Origin: Boesenbergia rotunda
Lineage: Eukaryota > Streptophyta > Magnoliopsida > Zingiberales > Zingiberaceae
Assembly (NCBI GenBank): GCA_024364735.1
Contig: JAGFNQ010000290.1
Location: 84,997 to 148,996 of the forward strand
Direction of reading: 5' to 3'
DNA: 64,000 nucleotides
Shown piece by piece: positions 10,884-22,064 of the stretch. The translations under genes and the position numbers were made by a program. The notes beneath the pieces were generated by a model, which worked only from the letters and a program-made list of their open reading frames with translations, had not been told where the DNA came from and did no database searches. Positions within the stretch are counted from its first letter, which is position 1, and each line of letters starts with the position of its first letter.

Positions 10884-12029
10884 ATATTTGAGTTTTCAGA
10901 TTTCTAGAATGTATCAACCTTGAGCCACAATGTACCAAAATCATATCTAACAAACATAATGGCATAAATAAAGTTCCATGACTATTCTAAGGCATTTATC
11001 ACATGTTTTTCGAGGGTTTCTAGCATGTATAGCAACTTAGAAATCATAAAAACGACATGTAGAAGCATAAACATGAATGTGCCAAGTTCGTATCAACTTC
11101 TTATTGAAACCATTCATTATTCATATCTAAGGGCATTCTTAGCTACTACATGTCATTCTATATGGTGCATATATCTTAAAACAAGCATATCCTATGTATT
11201 TAGCATGTAAATCAAAAGTATCAAGTTCTTATCTCTAAAGCTTAAGCATGGATCTAAATTACCATATTGCAAGTAGTAACTCATATCATTCAACATTCTC
11301 TAAGCAAGTATTAACACAGGTAAATAAACTACTTTAATATACTAGGCACCACAAATAACGAGTCTAATTAAGTTCATACATGGTTCACATAACCTATTGC
11401 GGAAAAACTAAAAGAAACATAATAAAGACTATTTCTATGCTTTGCAAGTTCCGAAGACTTTTATTCCAACTCCACCATCACACACACTTTGCATCAAGCC
11501 CGCCGCCTCCGCTACTAGTGCTTTCCTTTACCTGTATCTGCAGTATAAGGAAATGCAAACTAATAAGCATAAAGCTTAGTAAGTACCATCTAGCCTCACA
11601 AAACTATGAAAACTCGAATTATGCTTTTGTAAAATATGCTATGCACATACATGCTCATATCCATAAGTAATCATGCTAGGCTCATGCTAAAATACATATC
11701 ATAGAATGTCATGACATATAACTGAGACATGACACATACTGAACTAAAACTGAAAAGTAAGCTATAGCATGGCATACATATCTGAACTAGAACTGAAACT
11801 AACATAAAACTAATTATTAAATTCACCACATGCTAATATGAATTTCTGAAAACTAAATACATATAGTAGGTAAAAATAATAATCAACTGCTGTGGGCCCG
11901 GCAATGTACCAACTGTGCGCGCATCCCTAATAAACCCGAGGTAGCAAATCCCGAATCCATTAGGGTTCTACTAGGTTATCTAAACCTAGGGGCAACTAGG
12001 AGTCCATCCCATACTAGGTTATCTAAACC

Positions 12030-12965
12030 TGTAGGATCGGGTCGACCGGCTAGAGGGGGGTGAATAGACGGTTTATGAAAAATAAGCACTAACACTCATC
12101 TTTAAAAAGAAATAAACTTGGTTGCAACAGAGTCGTTGCTTCCAAGGCAGTTGATGCTCAAACAGAAACTCCTTAAGGCGGAGAAGCCTTTACAGTTGTA
12201 GCACAGAGAAAGCTTAGAGAGAAAGAGAGTTTACAACTCAATGAATTGCCTTAACTTCTAAAACTCCAAGCCTATTTATAGGTTAGGAAAATAAATCCAG
12301 ATCGTAGATCTTTGATAGGATTTCTCTTATCTGTTGATCTGCAGATTCGATCTTGATGGTTGATCTTGGATGGGATTAAACTGCATCCATTGGATCTGAT
12401 TAAAGGATAAAGTTATCCTTTAAGAGATAACTTTGTCTTCTGCTCGCAACAGATAAATAACTTTATCATTTGCTCGCAACAACTTTAATCACATCTTTTC
12501 TTTATCCCAGTCGGTAAGACTGGTGATATATGTAGGCGAGGTTACTGCTTCGAATCTCCATAGCAACAAAAAAAATTCTTTTTGTTTCAGGTGCCTGGTT
12601 TGACTTGGTCAAACTGACCAGTCTTTTGGTTTATCTTCGGGGTGATTTCCGGCCAACCGGAGTTAGGCTCACCCGAACCCGACTCCGGCCTTTCGCCCCT
12701 CAAGCGTCCTTCCTCCTGGCTTCTCGTCCCTCGGACACTGCGCACGTCCTTCTCGCTCCACCGGCGTACTCTTCCGCAGCTTCCGCGTCCCTCGGATTGT
12801 ACCGAGCCCGTCGGCTCACTTCCCCGCACAATCCTTCTCGTCCGCTACGTCTTACGCTCGACTTCCTCCGTTCCTAAGTTCCTGCATACTTAGACAGAGG
12901 GATTAAAAACACACAGGACCTAACTAACCTAGTTGATCACATCAAAACCAGCCGGGGCACCAACA
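12030..12965 (-). mobile_element. Solo LTR, Copia-like, nested in Del-type LTR copy 1
   Basis: This 936-bp segment has the perfect target duplication AAACC (12025-12029 and 12966-12970). It starts TGTAGGATCGGGTCGACC and ends GGGGCACCAACA. The start, with GGCTAGAGGGGGGTGAATAG, matches the U5 end of the TR-GAG LTRs and of 20936-24628, so the LTR points to the minus strand. A TATA box (CTATAAATAGG on minus, about 12270-12281) fits this orientation. No paired palindromes are seen here. Confidence 0.85.
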
Positions 12966-13674
12966 AAACCTAGAGGCAACTTGGAGCCTATCCCTGGACC
13001 GAAGTCCGGTACAATGTCTACTGAAAATAAAATAGTCTTTTATACTTTTCTTTCCTTTTCTGATTCTTGCTTTTACTAGGTTATCTAAACCTAGGGGCAA
13101 CTAGGAGCCCATCCCGTTGGACCTTGGTCCCAATCATAAACTGAAGCAAGAATTTCTATTCTTTAATGCTTTCTATAGCATTAACTGAACTAAACATTTT
13201 AACAACCACCTAACGTGCGTGCTTGCTCATAATTTACGATTTCTAATTGTAAAGCATAACTACAAGGAAATAAGGCATATGAAAAATCAACCGAAACTAC
13301 TTATACTGCAGGTGAGGGATACTTACATCCTGCGCTAGGTTTTCCTTACGAATAAAATCTGAAATTCCCGAGGGAACATCGAACTACAACGTTCTTCTTA
13401 CTTCTTGGCGTTCTCCTCGCGTCTACGAGGGTCCCCGTAGAGAATAGGGTCTCTTGGGACCTTCCCTTTGTTCCCCTTTGTCTTGGGTGGCAAGAGAAGA
13501 GGAGAAGAGGAAGAAAAAATCGCGAGAGGGAGAGAGGGCGTCGACGGTGAGAGGATGTGAGGGAAAAGAATGAATATAAAAACCCTAAGTTTCCCTTTTA
13601 TACTTATGGAAAAAATTTAACTAACTTTACCTTATCTATATTTCCCTCTAGTTTATCCCAATGAAAATCGACCA

Positions 13675-13735
13675 GCCTACTTGGTGGCCTTAGTTTCCTC
13701 TCAAGGGAAAGGTCTTGTGTTCAAACCCCACTTAA
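13675..13735 (+). other. tRNA-like segment near the right end of Del-type LTR copy 1
   Basis: CCTACTTGGTGGCCTTAG followed by TGTTCAAACCCCAC resembles a tRNA A box and B box. The equivalent place in copy 2 (24140-24215) has a perfect B box. Conservation in both copies suggests that the segment belongs to the LTR family. Confidence 0.42.
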
Positions 13736-13877
13736 GTCATTTTACTGCGTATTCTATTTTTATTCCTTTTTGCCTTATTTGTCCATGGAAAAATTCTATA
13801 AAAATATCCATAAATTCAGAATAAATTCTAGAATATTTCTAAAATTAGATTTGAGAATTTTCGGGCGTTACATCTCC

Positions 13878-14043
13878 CCTCCCAACGGCTTGTACAGTAT
13901 GGGGAGTTCAGATAGATATACTTTTAAGTCTATAAAAGTCTTCTCACATTGGTCATCTCATTCGTACTTTACTGATTTTCTCAAAATTTTGAAGAAGGGC
14001 AAAGTTCTGTCAGCAGACCGAGATATGAATTGGGCTAGGGCTG
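13878..14043 (-). pseudogene. Tat-A connection between reverse transcriptase and RNase H (fragment)
   Basis: The minus strand reads QITALAQFISRSADRTLPFF, then an in-frame stop, then LKVYLSELPILYKP. This is collinear with residues about 85-140 of the Tat-B 838-residue frame. It is the short piece of Tat-A left between the insertions ending at 13872 and starting at 14049. Confidence 0.85.
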
Positions 14044-14048
14044 TAATC

Positions 14049-15024
14049 TGTTAAGGTAATCTGTGGTCCGGAGTGACCAAGTATTTTGATGTTTGGGCAA
14101 AGGGTTTAAGTTAGGTTTACCCTTGTGTTCTTATATGTGTATGTTGAGTGTGCAGGTTGTACAAGTTACACATATGGACATGGCTGGACGACCTTGGTAC
14201 GGTGAAGGATGGCATGGAGACAAGCTGGAGGCTTGTGTGTACCCGAGGGACTTTGGAGAGCAGGGACGATGAGCTGAGGGGCGCAGACTTCAAGGCATGC
14301 GTGAAGCATGGCATGGAGGCAAGTTGGAGGCTTACGTGCATCCGAGGGACAGGAGCCGAAGATGAAGAGGGCGCGAAGGCAATAGTCGAGGTTGCGGATG
14401 AGGAGTCAGTCGAGTCGTGAGGGTATGAGTGTTGTGTGATTGTACTCGGGAAATCCTAGGGTTTGAGTGCGGAGTGGAATGTACTCAGGAAGGGTAACCT
14501 TAGGAGTGTGAGTAAACCAGTCGACTGGCCTGGGACAGTCGACTGATGAAACTCATAGAAGGGTTTCAGCTATGGACCAGTCGACTGCCCTGGGGGTAGT
14601 CGACTGGTAGGTGGCTGGTGAGTTGGCTGAGAATTCGAACGTTTGGGTTGCAACGGTCGAATTTCAGTGGCACCAGTCGACTGCCCTGGACTTCGTGGTG
14701 GCTGAGATTCTTGACGAATCTTGTCTTGGTTAAAGGCAAGATAGTAGTCTTTGTGCTCAGGTCTTCTCAAGGTGTTGTGGTGAGGTTTCTCCACCCACAA
14801 GGAGCGACGAGGGCTAGCCGGAGATTATCCGGGGAGTGATCCACCGACGGATTCTTGGATTAGTCACCCTCCGGGGTGGATACCAAGTAAATCTTCCGTG
14901 TTAGCATTAGTTAGTGTTGTCTTATTATTTTTATTGTATATTTCGCTTGCGCAACTAACCGTGTAGGAAGAAAGACTTGGAAGAAACGCTATTCACCCCC
15001 TCTAGCAACTGAATCGATCTAACA
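14049..15024 (+). repeat. 5' LTR of TR-GAG copy 2, lacking its TATA segment
   Basis: It begins TGTTAAGGTAATCTG and ends GAATCGATCTAACA. Palindrome pairs lie at 14519/14537 and 14579/14598, with a single one at 14675. Relative to the 3' LTR, about 50 bp containing one palindrome half and the TATTTAAA box are missing after CTGCCCTGG near 14690. Another 60 bp between two palindrome pairs is present here but absent from the 3' LTR. The promoter of this copy is therefore probably inactive. Confidence 0.9.
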
Positions 15025-15026
15025 AT

Positions 15027-15037
15027 TGGTATCAGAG
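15027..15037 (+). other. Primer-binding site of TR-GAG copy 2
   Basis: TGGTATCAGAG lies two bases after the 5' LTR and is complementary to initiator tRNA-Met. Confidence 0.9.
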
Positions 15038-15078
15038 TGAAGGACCACTCTCGATTGGACTAACCGCCGAGGGAGCAC

Positions 15079-16746
15079 ATGCTAGAAGAGAAAGCAATGG
15101 AAGACAAGTTGGGTGAAGATATCTACACTCCACAGCCCTACGACCATGAAGATTTCGGGTATTGGAAGTCACGGATGGAGACATGGTTTGGAATGGAGTG
15201 GGAACTAAGAATTGCACTTGAAGAGCCATTCGAGATTCCAAAGGATAAGCACGGGAAGAGGCTTAAACCCAGATATTGGAATGAAGAACAACATGATCAA
15301 GCAAAAGCAAATGAAAAGGTACTTAGTATTTTAGTAAATGTTTTACCTAATAATATTTTGAGTCGTGTAAGAGAATATCAAAATGCACATGATCTATGGA
15401 GAAAGATAGAAGAAATTCATGAAAACTCTACACGAGGTCAATTAGTAAAAGAACCCAAGGAAGTGAGCTCAAGAGCCCAAGAGGATGAACAATCAAGTGA
15501 AGAATCATCCACTTCCTCAAGTAAAGGAGAAGAAGAGAGTGAGAGGGCATCCACTTCAAGAGAAGAAGAGGAAGCATCAACTTCAAGGATTGAGGGGGAG
15601 GAGAGACCCTCAACCATACAAGAACAAGAGGAAGCATCCACGTTATCCAAGGTTGAAGAAGAAGTCAACCTAGTCTCCACCTCCACCAAAGCCAATTGAA
15701 GGACCATATCACATGCTTTGGTTGCAACGAAAAGGGACACTACAAAGATAAGTGTCCAAAAGTTAAAAGAGGTAAAACTTAAACCCAGTTCAAGTTCTGT
15801 TAAATCTAACGTTGGCTGTAGGATTGGAGAATCCCAAGAGAAGAAGAGGAGGATTCGATGCTTCACGTGTGGTGAGCTAGGGCACTACCACACCAAGTGC
15901 CCAAGGAAGAAAGAGCTCAAGAAAATGAGACACTTGAGGAGATGGGAGAAAGAAGAAAGGAGGAAGCAAAGCCCACGTCAAGAAGGAACTTCAAGGGTAA
16001 GAGAGGTAATTCCTACCCCTAAATTAAGATGTACTTCAAATTTGAATTCCTCTATGCATGATAAAAATAGAGTTAATTACTCATCCATGCATGCTAGATT
16101 TAATGAAAAATGCTTAATGGTACATAATTTTGGATTTAAGTATAATAATAGGACTAGAGTTAATAAGGTAGATTAAAACTCTAGGAAATGCATGCATCAT
16201 GATAAACCTAGGACCTTTGTACCTAAGAATTATGTCATTAATCCCAAGAAGGGAAGAAATGTGCCTAGGAAGGAGGGTAGACCTAGAAATGTCCAAAGTG
16301 AACATATGGAATCAAAGGTTAAAAACTTAGAAAGGAAAAATCAAGCCTTGAGGGCAAGACTTGATACATTAGAAAAGACCCTAGAAAGATTTAAGGTTGG
16401 ATCTAAGGGTCTAGATATGATGTTGGGTAGTCTAAATCCCAACTATGATAGATCGGGGTTGGACTACCGGTCTAAGACCTCCAAGGCTAATAGAAAGAAA
16501 AATGCTAGGGTAGCATATGGTTATGGCAAGGAGGGAAAACCCAAGGATGGCAAGGGGGTGCCATCTAGAGGTAAAAAGAATGACTTAACCAAGGGCAAGG
16601 TGTCCAAGGTTAAGAATGTTAGAATTGTTGGACAAGAATCACCGGGGGCTCACCGACGTGGTCTAGTATGGATTGAGTCACCTAGGGAGGTGGCTAGGGC
16701 TAAGAGCTCAAGGGGGAGCTCTAGGAGTCTTTGGGGCCCATGGTAA
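15079..16746 (+). pseudogene. Gag of TR-GAG copy 2 (nearly intact, disrupted)
   Basis: The start is ATG 15079 (MLEEKAMEDKLGED); an internal ATG at 15097 aligns with copy 1. The N-terminal Copia Gag domain (YDHEDFGYW, WFGMEWELRIALEE) spans residues 1-110. An acidic Ser/Glu linker runs to a TGA at 15697. The first zinc knuckle (CFGCNEKGHYKDKC near 15716-15757) is in a shifted frame. The second (CFTCGELGHYHTKC near 15860-15900) is back in the starting frame. A TAA at 16174 is followed by an open stretch at 16192-16746 with the coiled coil LRARLDTLEKTLERF and the ending RGSSRSLWGPW, identical to copy 1. No pol follows. The role is RNA packaging in virus-like particles; this copy would need repair at three points to be expressed. 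Confidence 0.87.
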
Positions 16747-18798
16747 ATGGATCTCAAGAGTTTCTCCCCTAAGAAATTAGGTGAAATGTGTCAAAAAGGG
16801 TTGAAAGACTTGGGTAAGTCTTAATCCTAGGTTTTGGCACATTAAAAGGGAATTTAGGGAGAAAAAAATAAAAATTGGAGTATATTTGATAAAATTAGGT
16901 TTTAATGTGTAAAAACCATACAATTCAATGGTAGAAAGGAATTGTGATTATGTATAAGAAGATACATTGAGGAGGAGTCACAATTAGGACTTTTGGGATA
17001 GGCTAAAATGATACACTTTAGAAAGAATGAAATTTCGTACTAATCTTGGGATATGGAGTACATTTGTTTGGAAACATATTTTTTTCAAGTAGATATATGC
17101 TTCACAAATCTCCCCACAAAATTTTAAATTTTTTGGAGATTTGTAGAATTATTTAGGGATTTTTGAAATTCGACTGAAAGACCTGAAAGTCAGGTATCAG
17201 TCGACTGCCCTGGGGGCAGCCAACTGATCTCAGCCCAGAAACTCTCTGTAAGTTTTCGCAGGGGCAGTCGACTGATCCAGTAGGGTTAGGAAGAAAAGGT
17301 ATATTGGATGATAGAATCTGACCTTCAAATTAAATCCTTGTTTATACTCCTTAAAAAAAAGGTTTGTCTCATGGTTTAATGGTGAGTGTATGAGGCTATA
17401 TGGATATCATGGAGTTTAAGGAAAATTATTGAGTGCCTTAAATTTATGATATTAAATGATAAATGCTTGTTGAATGGGAAAATTGATAAGTCCATAGGCA
17501 TCTAGGATTAAGATATAAATAGGAGAGAGTTGAAGAGAATTCAATGTGTAAATTGATATTGGTTAGGGTTAGCAAACACATGGAATTATAGATGGATTCG
17601 AAAATTGATACAAAATGTTAATCTTTTGAAAAAAATTAGAAGATGTACCAAAAGTCAAATACATTTGTATTTTTCATGGAATCATATTTTTCTAGGATAA
17701 GGTATATCCTAGCAAATGTGCTTGCAAACTCTTAAAATTTTCAAGATTTTGTTAAGTTCTTTTTGGCACTAGGGATAAGGTTGCTTGGGGCAATCCTTAA
17801 AGGTGTCCAAGGGACAAAGGAACTTGGTGATATGAAGTTAAGTTGGGGAAGAACTTGACTTAGTGTTAGGGTGTTAAGTTAGATAGAACTTCACCTAGGT
17901 AAATTAAAAATTGGGAGAAGACATAGGTTAAGGGGGAGGTTGCCTCCTTGTTTGCCTTAATTTTCATAGGAAATTTTTGGATTTTGTGTCAAACTTGGGA
18001 ATGGTGATAGATACATTATGGAATGTATTTTTCCCAAGTAGGTATGGGTACCACAATGTTCTCCATAAAATTTGGAAATTTTTGGAGATTTGAGGAATTT
18101 CTGGCGCATTTCTGAATGTGATCTGAAAAACTGATATTCATAGTATCGGTCGACTGCCCTGGGGGCAGTCGACTGGTCAGGCCTGATGTGTGTATCAATA
18201 GCTTATTTGGTGTCTAAATGATGGAAAACAAGTGTATGGGGGGGCTAGTACACTGTGTTTAAGATCATCAGGGATTAAAAGATTCAATAATTGGGATATT
18301 GTTGGGGTTTTTTTGATGTTAGGCAAAGGGGGAGAAGTGTTGGGTTTAAGTTGGGAAATCAAACAACACACCTTTGCAAGAAACCCTAGGTTTAGGGGGA
18401 GGTGAGATTAAGGGGGAGCATAGTTGCTCCATTCTTGGTGTAAGGGAAACCTGGGAGAGGTTCTTAAAATGTCTTTGTAAGCCCAATGTAGGGGAGCTTT
18501 GGAGAAGCTTTAAAAAGCCTGCTTTGTGTGAAAAGTCCTAACTTGGAGAGTTAGGTGTGGGGAGCCTTGGGATAGGTTTTAAAAAGCCCGTTTCGAAAAT
18601 TCCTAACTTGGAGGGTTAGGTGTGGGATGCCTTGGGATAGGATCCTTGTTTGCATTTGCATATGCATTGGCGGTGTAAGTTCAAGATGGAGTCTTGGCAG
18701 CGTAAGTCCAGTTGTTTGTTTTAGCATGGTTTTTGTTATTGACTACTATCTTGTTTCCCTAACTTAAACGTATTGCCAAACATCAAAAAGGGGGAGAT
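16747..18798 (+). other. Noncoding internal region and polypurine tract of TR-GAG copy 2
   Basis: No supported coding region. The block matches copy 1 (4768-6560, reversed). It contains palindrome pairs at 17199/17218 (second half AGCCAACT) and 18149/18167 (first half GGTCGACT), and a single AGTCGACT at 17266. The polypurine tract AAAAAGGGGGAGAT (18785-18798) touches the 3' LTR. Confidence 0.78.
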
Positions 18799-19765
18799 TG
18801 TTGAGGCAATCTGTGGTCCGGAGTGACCAAGTGTTTCGATGTTTGAGCAAAGGGTTTAAGTTAGGTTTACCCTTGTGTTCTTATATGTGTATGTTGAGTG
18901 TGCAGGTTGTACAGGTTACACATATGGACTTGGCTGGACGACCTCGGTACGATGAAGGGTGGCATGGAGACAAGCTGGAGGGTTGTGTGCACCCGAGGGA
19001 TTTTGGAGTGCAGGGACGATGAGCTGAGGGGCGCAGACTTCGAGGCATGCGTGAAGGATGGCATGGAGGCAAGCTGGAAGCTTGCGTGCATTCGAGGCAC
19101 GGGAGCCGAAGATGAAGAGGGCACGAAGGCAATAGTCGAGGCTGCGGATGAGGAATCAGTCGAGTCGTGAGGGTATGAGTGTTGTGTGATTGTACTCGGG
19201 AAATCCTAGGGTTTGAGTGCGGAGTGGAATGTACTCAGGAAGGGTAACCTTAGGAGTGTGAGTAGACCAGTCGACTGGCCTGGGGGCAGTCGACTGGTAG
19301 GTGGCTGGTGAGTTGGCTGAGAATTCGAACGTTGGGGTTGCAACGGTCGAATTTCAGTGGCACTAGACAACTGCCCTGGGGGCAGTCGACTGGTGGCGAG
19401 GGTTTCAGCCCGAGTCCTATTTAAAGAGTACTTTGTGGTGGTTGAGATTCTTGACGAATCTTGTCTTGGTTAAAGGCAAGATAGTGGTCATTGCGCTCAT
19501 GTCTTCTTAAGGTGTTGTGGTGAGGTTTCTCCACCCACAAGGAGCAACGAGGGCTAGCCGGAGGTTATCCGGGGAGTGATCTACCGACGGATTCTTGGAT
19601 TAGTCACCAACCGGGGTGGATACCAAGTAAATCTTCCGTGTTAGCATTGGCTAGTGTTGTCTTATTGTTTTTATTGTATATTCCGCTTGCGCAACTAACC
19701 GTGTAGGAAGAAAGACTTGGAAGAAACGTTATTCACCCCCTTCTAGCAACCGAATCAATCTAACA
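18799..19765 (+). repeat. 3' LTR of TR-GAG copy 2
   Basis: It starts TGTTGAGGCAATCTG and ends CGAATCAATCTAACA. It keeps the TATA box (TATTTAAA, 19418-19425), 26 bp after the palindrome pair 19365/19384 (first half AGACAACT). A further pair lies at 19269/19288. Confidence 0.92.
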
Positions 19766-19770
19766 TAATC

Positions 19771-20930
19771 CTCCCATTAAGCCACTGCACTTCTTTGAAG
19801 CTACTCGGAGATGGCGTGTTAAGAATAATTTGTACCTTCTCAGTATTTGCCTCGATTCCTTTTTCCGTATCCATGTATCCGAGGTACCACCCACATTTCA
19901 CTCCGAACAACACTTAGCGGGGTTCAACTTTAATCTATTAGCCCTCAAGGTGGCGAACGTCTCTTCGAGATCAGCAATCATGCCCTTCCCCTTCTCTGTC
20001 TTGACCTAGATGTCATCCATGTAAGCTTCAATATTTTGCCCAATCTGGTGCCAGAACACCTTATCTATCATATGCTGATAGGTCACTTCCGCATTATGCA
20101 ACCCGAATGGCATGACATTATAACAGTAAGTGTCATCCGTCGTTGCGAAGCTTACTTTCTCTTGGTCTTCCCGAACGAGAGGAACCTGATGGTATCCCTG
20201 ACATGCATCTAACATAGAAATAAATTCACAATCGGAAGTTGAGTCTACCAGCTGATCAATGCGTGGCAAAGAGTAACAGTCTTTAGGGCAAACTTTATTC
20301 AAGTCACGAAAATCAATACAACCCCGCCATTTACCCCCGGACTTAGGGACTAATACAATATTCGCCAGCCATGTCAGGAATTGGACTTCTCTAATATCCC
20401 CGACCTTTAACAATTTTGCCACTTCTTCTCTGATTATTCGGTCTTGCTCTGGAGCAAACTGTCTTCGTCTCTGCTTTACTGGTTGGGCTCCTGACGTGAT
20501 GTGTAATCGGTGTGTGGCCAAGGCAGGAGGAACTCCTTTGATTTCTTCGGTGGCTCGTGCGAACACGTCTCGATGATCCACCAGGCAACTAATCAGCTGA
20601 CTTCTGAGTTTTAACTTAAGATCTACAACAATTCTTGTGATTCCTCTGACCTGTTGGGGATGAATGTGTACTTCCTCACTCTTGACCTCCCTGCGTTCCT
20701 CCTTGGCCCCTTCTCCTGCCCGGGGATCGGCCAGATCGATCTGCAATGTCTCGTGAGTCTTCAGGTTCTTACGAGATTCCGTCAACCTCCCCACTATAAC
20801 ATCACAGGGAGAATAACTGGTCTCCTTTAACTTCAACTATTTGCTCTCCCATCGGAAATTTGATCTCCTGGTGATAGACTGAGACCATCGCCTCGAATAA
20901 GCTAAGCACTGGTCTTCCCAAAATGACATT
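19771..20930 (-). pseudogene. Tat-A reverse transcriptase and protease-RT linker
   Basis: The minus-strand frame 20836-20006 is open for 276 codons. It carries the linker (HLHITSGAQPVKQRRRQF), RT motifs CIDFRDLNKVCPKDCYSLPR and FISMLDACQGYHQVPL, then MPFGLHNAEVTYQ and AYMDDI, where the YMDD catalytic box is intact and is followed at once by a TAG (20006-20008). Downstream, KLNPAKC is readable, with more stops. The upstream end joins SYNVILGRP at 20935, which continues the protease tail across the insertion at 20936-24628. The enzyme would copy element RNA into DNA. This copy is interrupted. Confidence 0.87.
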
Positions 20931-21336
20931 GTATGTGTTGGATCGAGAGAACCGATAGAGGGGGGGTGAATATCGGTATTCGTTTTTCGGAAAATTTAGA
21001 GCAAGTACGCAGCAGAAATTAAAACACCAACACAAAGACATAGTCGATTTTACTTGGTTCGGAGCCTGTGTCGACTCCTACTCCAAGGCCCACGGTCGTT
21101 GACCGTTTACTTTGGGCAATTCTATATTAGGCGCAAATAGTTTACAGAAAAGTATTATAGAATTAAGTACAGTAAACTTAAATCGCTCTTTTACCGACGT
21201 CCGGGGTAGATCAACTTTTTCGGAGCAGCGGGACGTCGTCGGCTCGAGTTGGAAGGATTCCGAGGTGAAGCGCGAGAGCAGAGAGCGTTGAAGCGTTGGT
21301 TGAAAGTTGATGTCTTGAAGCCTTGGTCGAAGGTCC

Positions 21337-21667
21337 TTTATATAGGGCCTGGGGGCGCCCGAGACGTCGGGGGCGCCCCCCACGTGGCCTTTGATCCGCC
21401 AACTCCTCGGTCAGCGTCTGATCCCCTTATCTTCGGGATCCGCTTTGACCGGGGCGCCCGGAGCGCTCGGGGCGCCCGGGTTGACTGGGTCAAAGTCTTA
21501 TCTTCTGTCTTCGAAGGCTTCTGGTTCGAGGCTTGCGCATGGGGGCGCCCGGGACGCAGGGGGCGCTCGGGAGCACGGGGGCGCCCGCAGGATGCACTAT
21601 TGAAGCTTGCTTCTGATTTGTGTGTTTTGTGTTCACCTTGGGGGCGCCCGGGACACTCCGGGCGCCC
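21337..21667 (-). promoter_or_regulatory. U3 promoter with GGGCGCCC palindrome pairs
   Basis: In minus orientation, the groups 21642/21660, 21543/21561/21579 (middle one GGGCGCTC), 21452/21470 and 21353/21371 precede the TATA box at 21337-21344. Every neighbouring pair is exactly 18 bp centre to centre, and the groups are about 90-100 bp apart. The spacers differ (GAGACGTCGG, GGAGCGCTCG, GGGACACTCC). The layout copies that of the AGTCGACT pairs in the TR-GAG LTRs with another palindrome. Confidence 0.6.
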
Positions 21668-21934
21668 TGATCAGCTATTGCCTCATTCCTTTGAGGCTCT
21701 CTGAGCTGCAGACACTCCTTCCTTTGATCCTGCATCCAGGGTTAGTCCAAAACACAATAAAGCAATAAAATATTTATTTATACAGCCTTAGCTGTCTTGG
21801 TTCTGACTTCGGGCTTCCAAAATGGAACCCTAGGTCGAACCGACGCCTACTGTTCCCTCGACGGGGAACGCGCCCTCACCTACTCCTCTCGGGAGAATGT
21901 ACCTGATGCCAACCGCTCCTTTGGTTGGACTTTT

Positions 21935-22064
21935 GCCTGACGGTCCTTTGCCAGGTCTTGGTTGCCGAGCTGTCCTTCGCCCGGTGCCTAGCATTCCTTC
22001 GCTAGGGCTTCAGTCCCAAGCTGTCCTTCGCCTGGCGCCTAGCAGTCCTTCGCTGGGTCTTGGA
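21935..22064. repeat. 50-bp minisatellite, left part
   Basis: About 2.5 degenerate copies of a unit containing CTAGCAGTCCTTCGCTAGGG and a partner CCTTCGCCAGGT. The array continues at 24378-24525 beyond the nested LTR, so it pre-dates that insertion. Confidence 0.8.

Larger units (their letters stand above)
10505..13872. mobile_element. Solo LTR of a Del/Tekay-like gypsy element, copy 1 (contains a nested solo LTR)
   Basis: It is bounded by the perfect target duplication TCTCC (10500-10504 and 13873-13877), starts TGTAACGACCC and ends GGGCGTTACA. Without the nested insertion 12030-12965 it is about 2.43 kb. No retroviral genes are present. Length, TG/CA ends and the longer terminal inverted repeat recall LTRs of the Del/Tekay chromovirus group, but that assignment is inference. 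The copy at 22065-24372 shares its ends, a segment around CTGCAGTA and AGTAAGTAC, and a tRNA-like segment near the right end. Three copies of a 40-bp word beginning ACTAGGTTATCTAAACC lie at about 11968, 12012 and 13075. Confidence 0.78.
14049..19765 (+). mobile_element. Gag-only LTR retrotransposon (TR-GAG type), copy 2
   Basis: This is a complete 5717-bp element with a perfect target duplication TAATC (14044-14048 and 19766-19770), LTRs at 14049-15024 and 18799-19765, the initiator-tRNA-Met primer site TGGTATCAGAG (15027-15037) and a polypurine tract (18785-18798). It encodes Gag only. It lies in the opposite orientation to copy 1 and belongs to the same family (shared Gag, shared noncoding internal region, similar LTRs), but the two have diverged. 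It is inserted in the reverse-transcriptase/RNase H junction of Tat-A. Confidence 0.9.
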
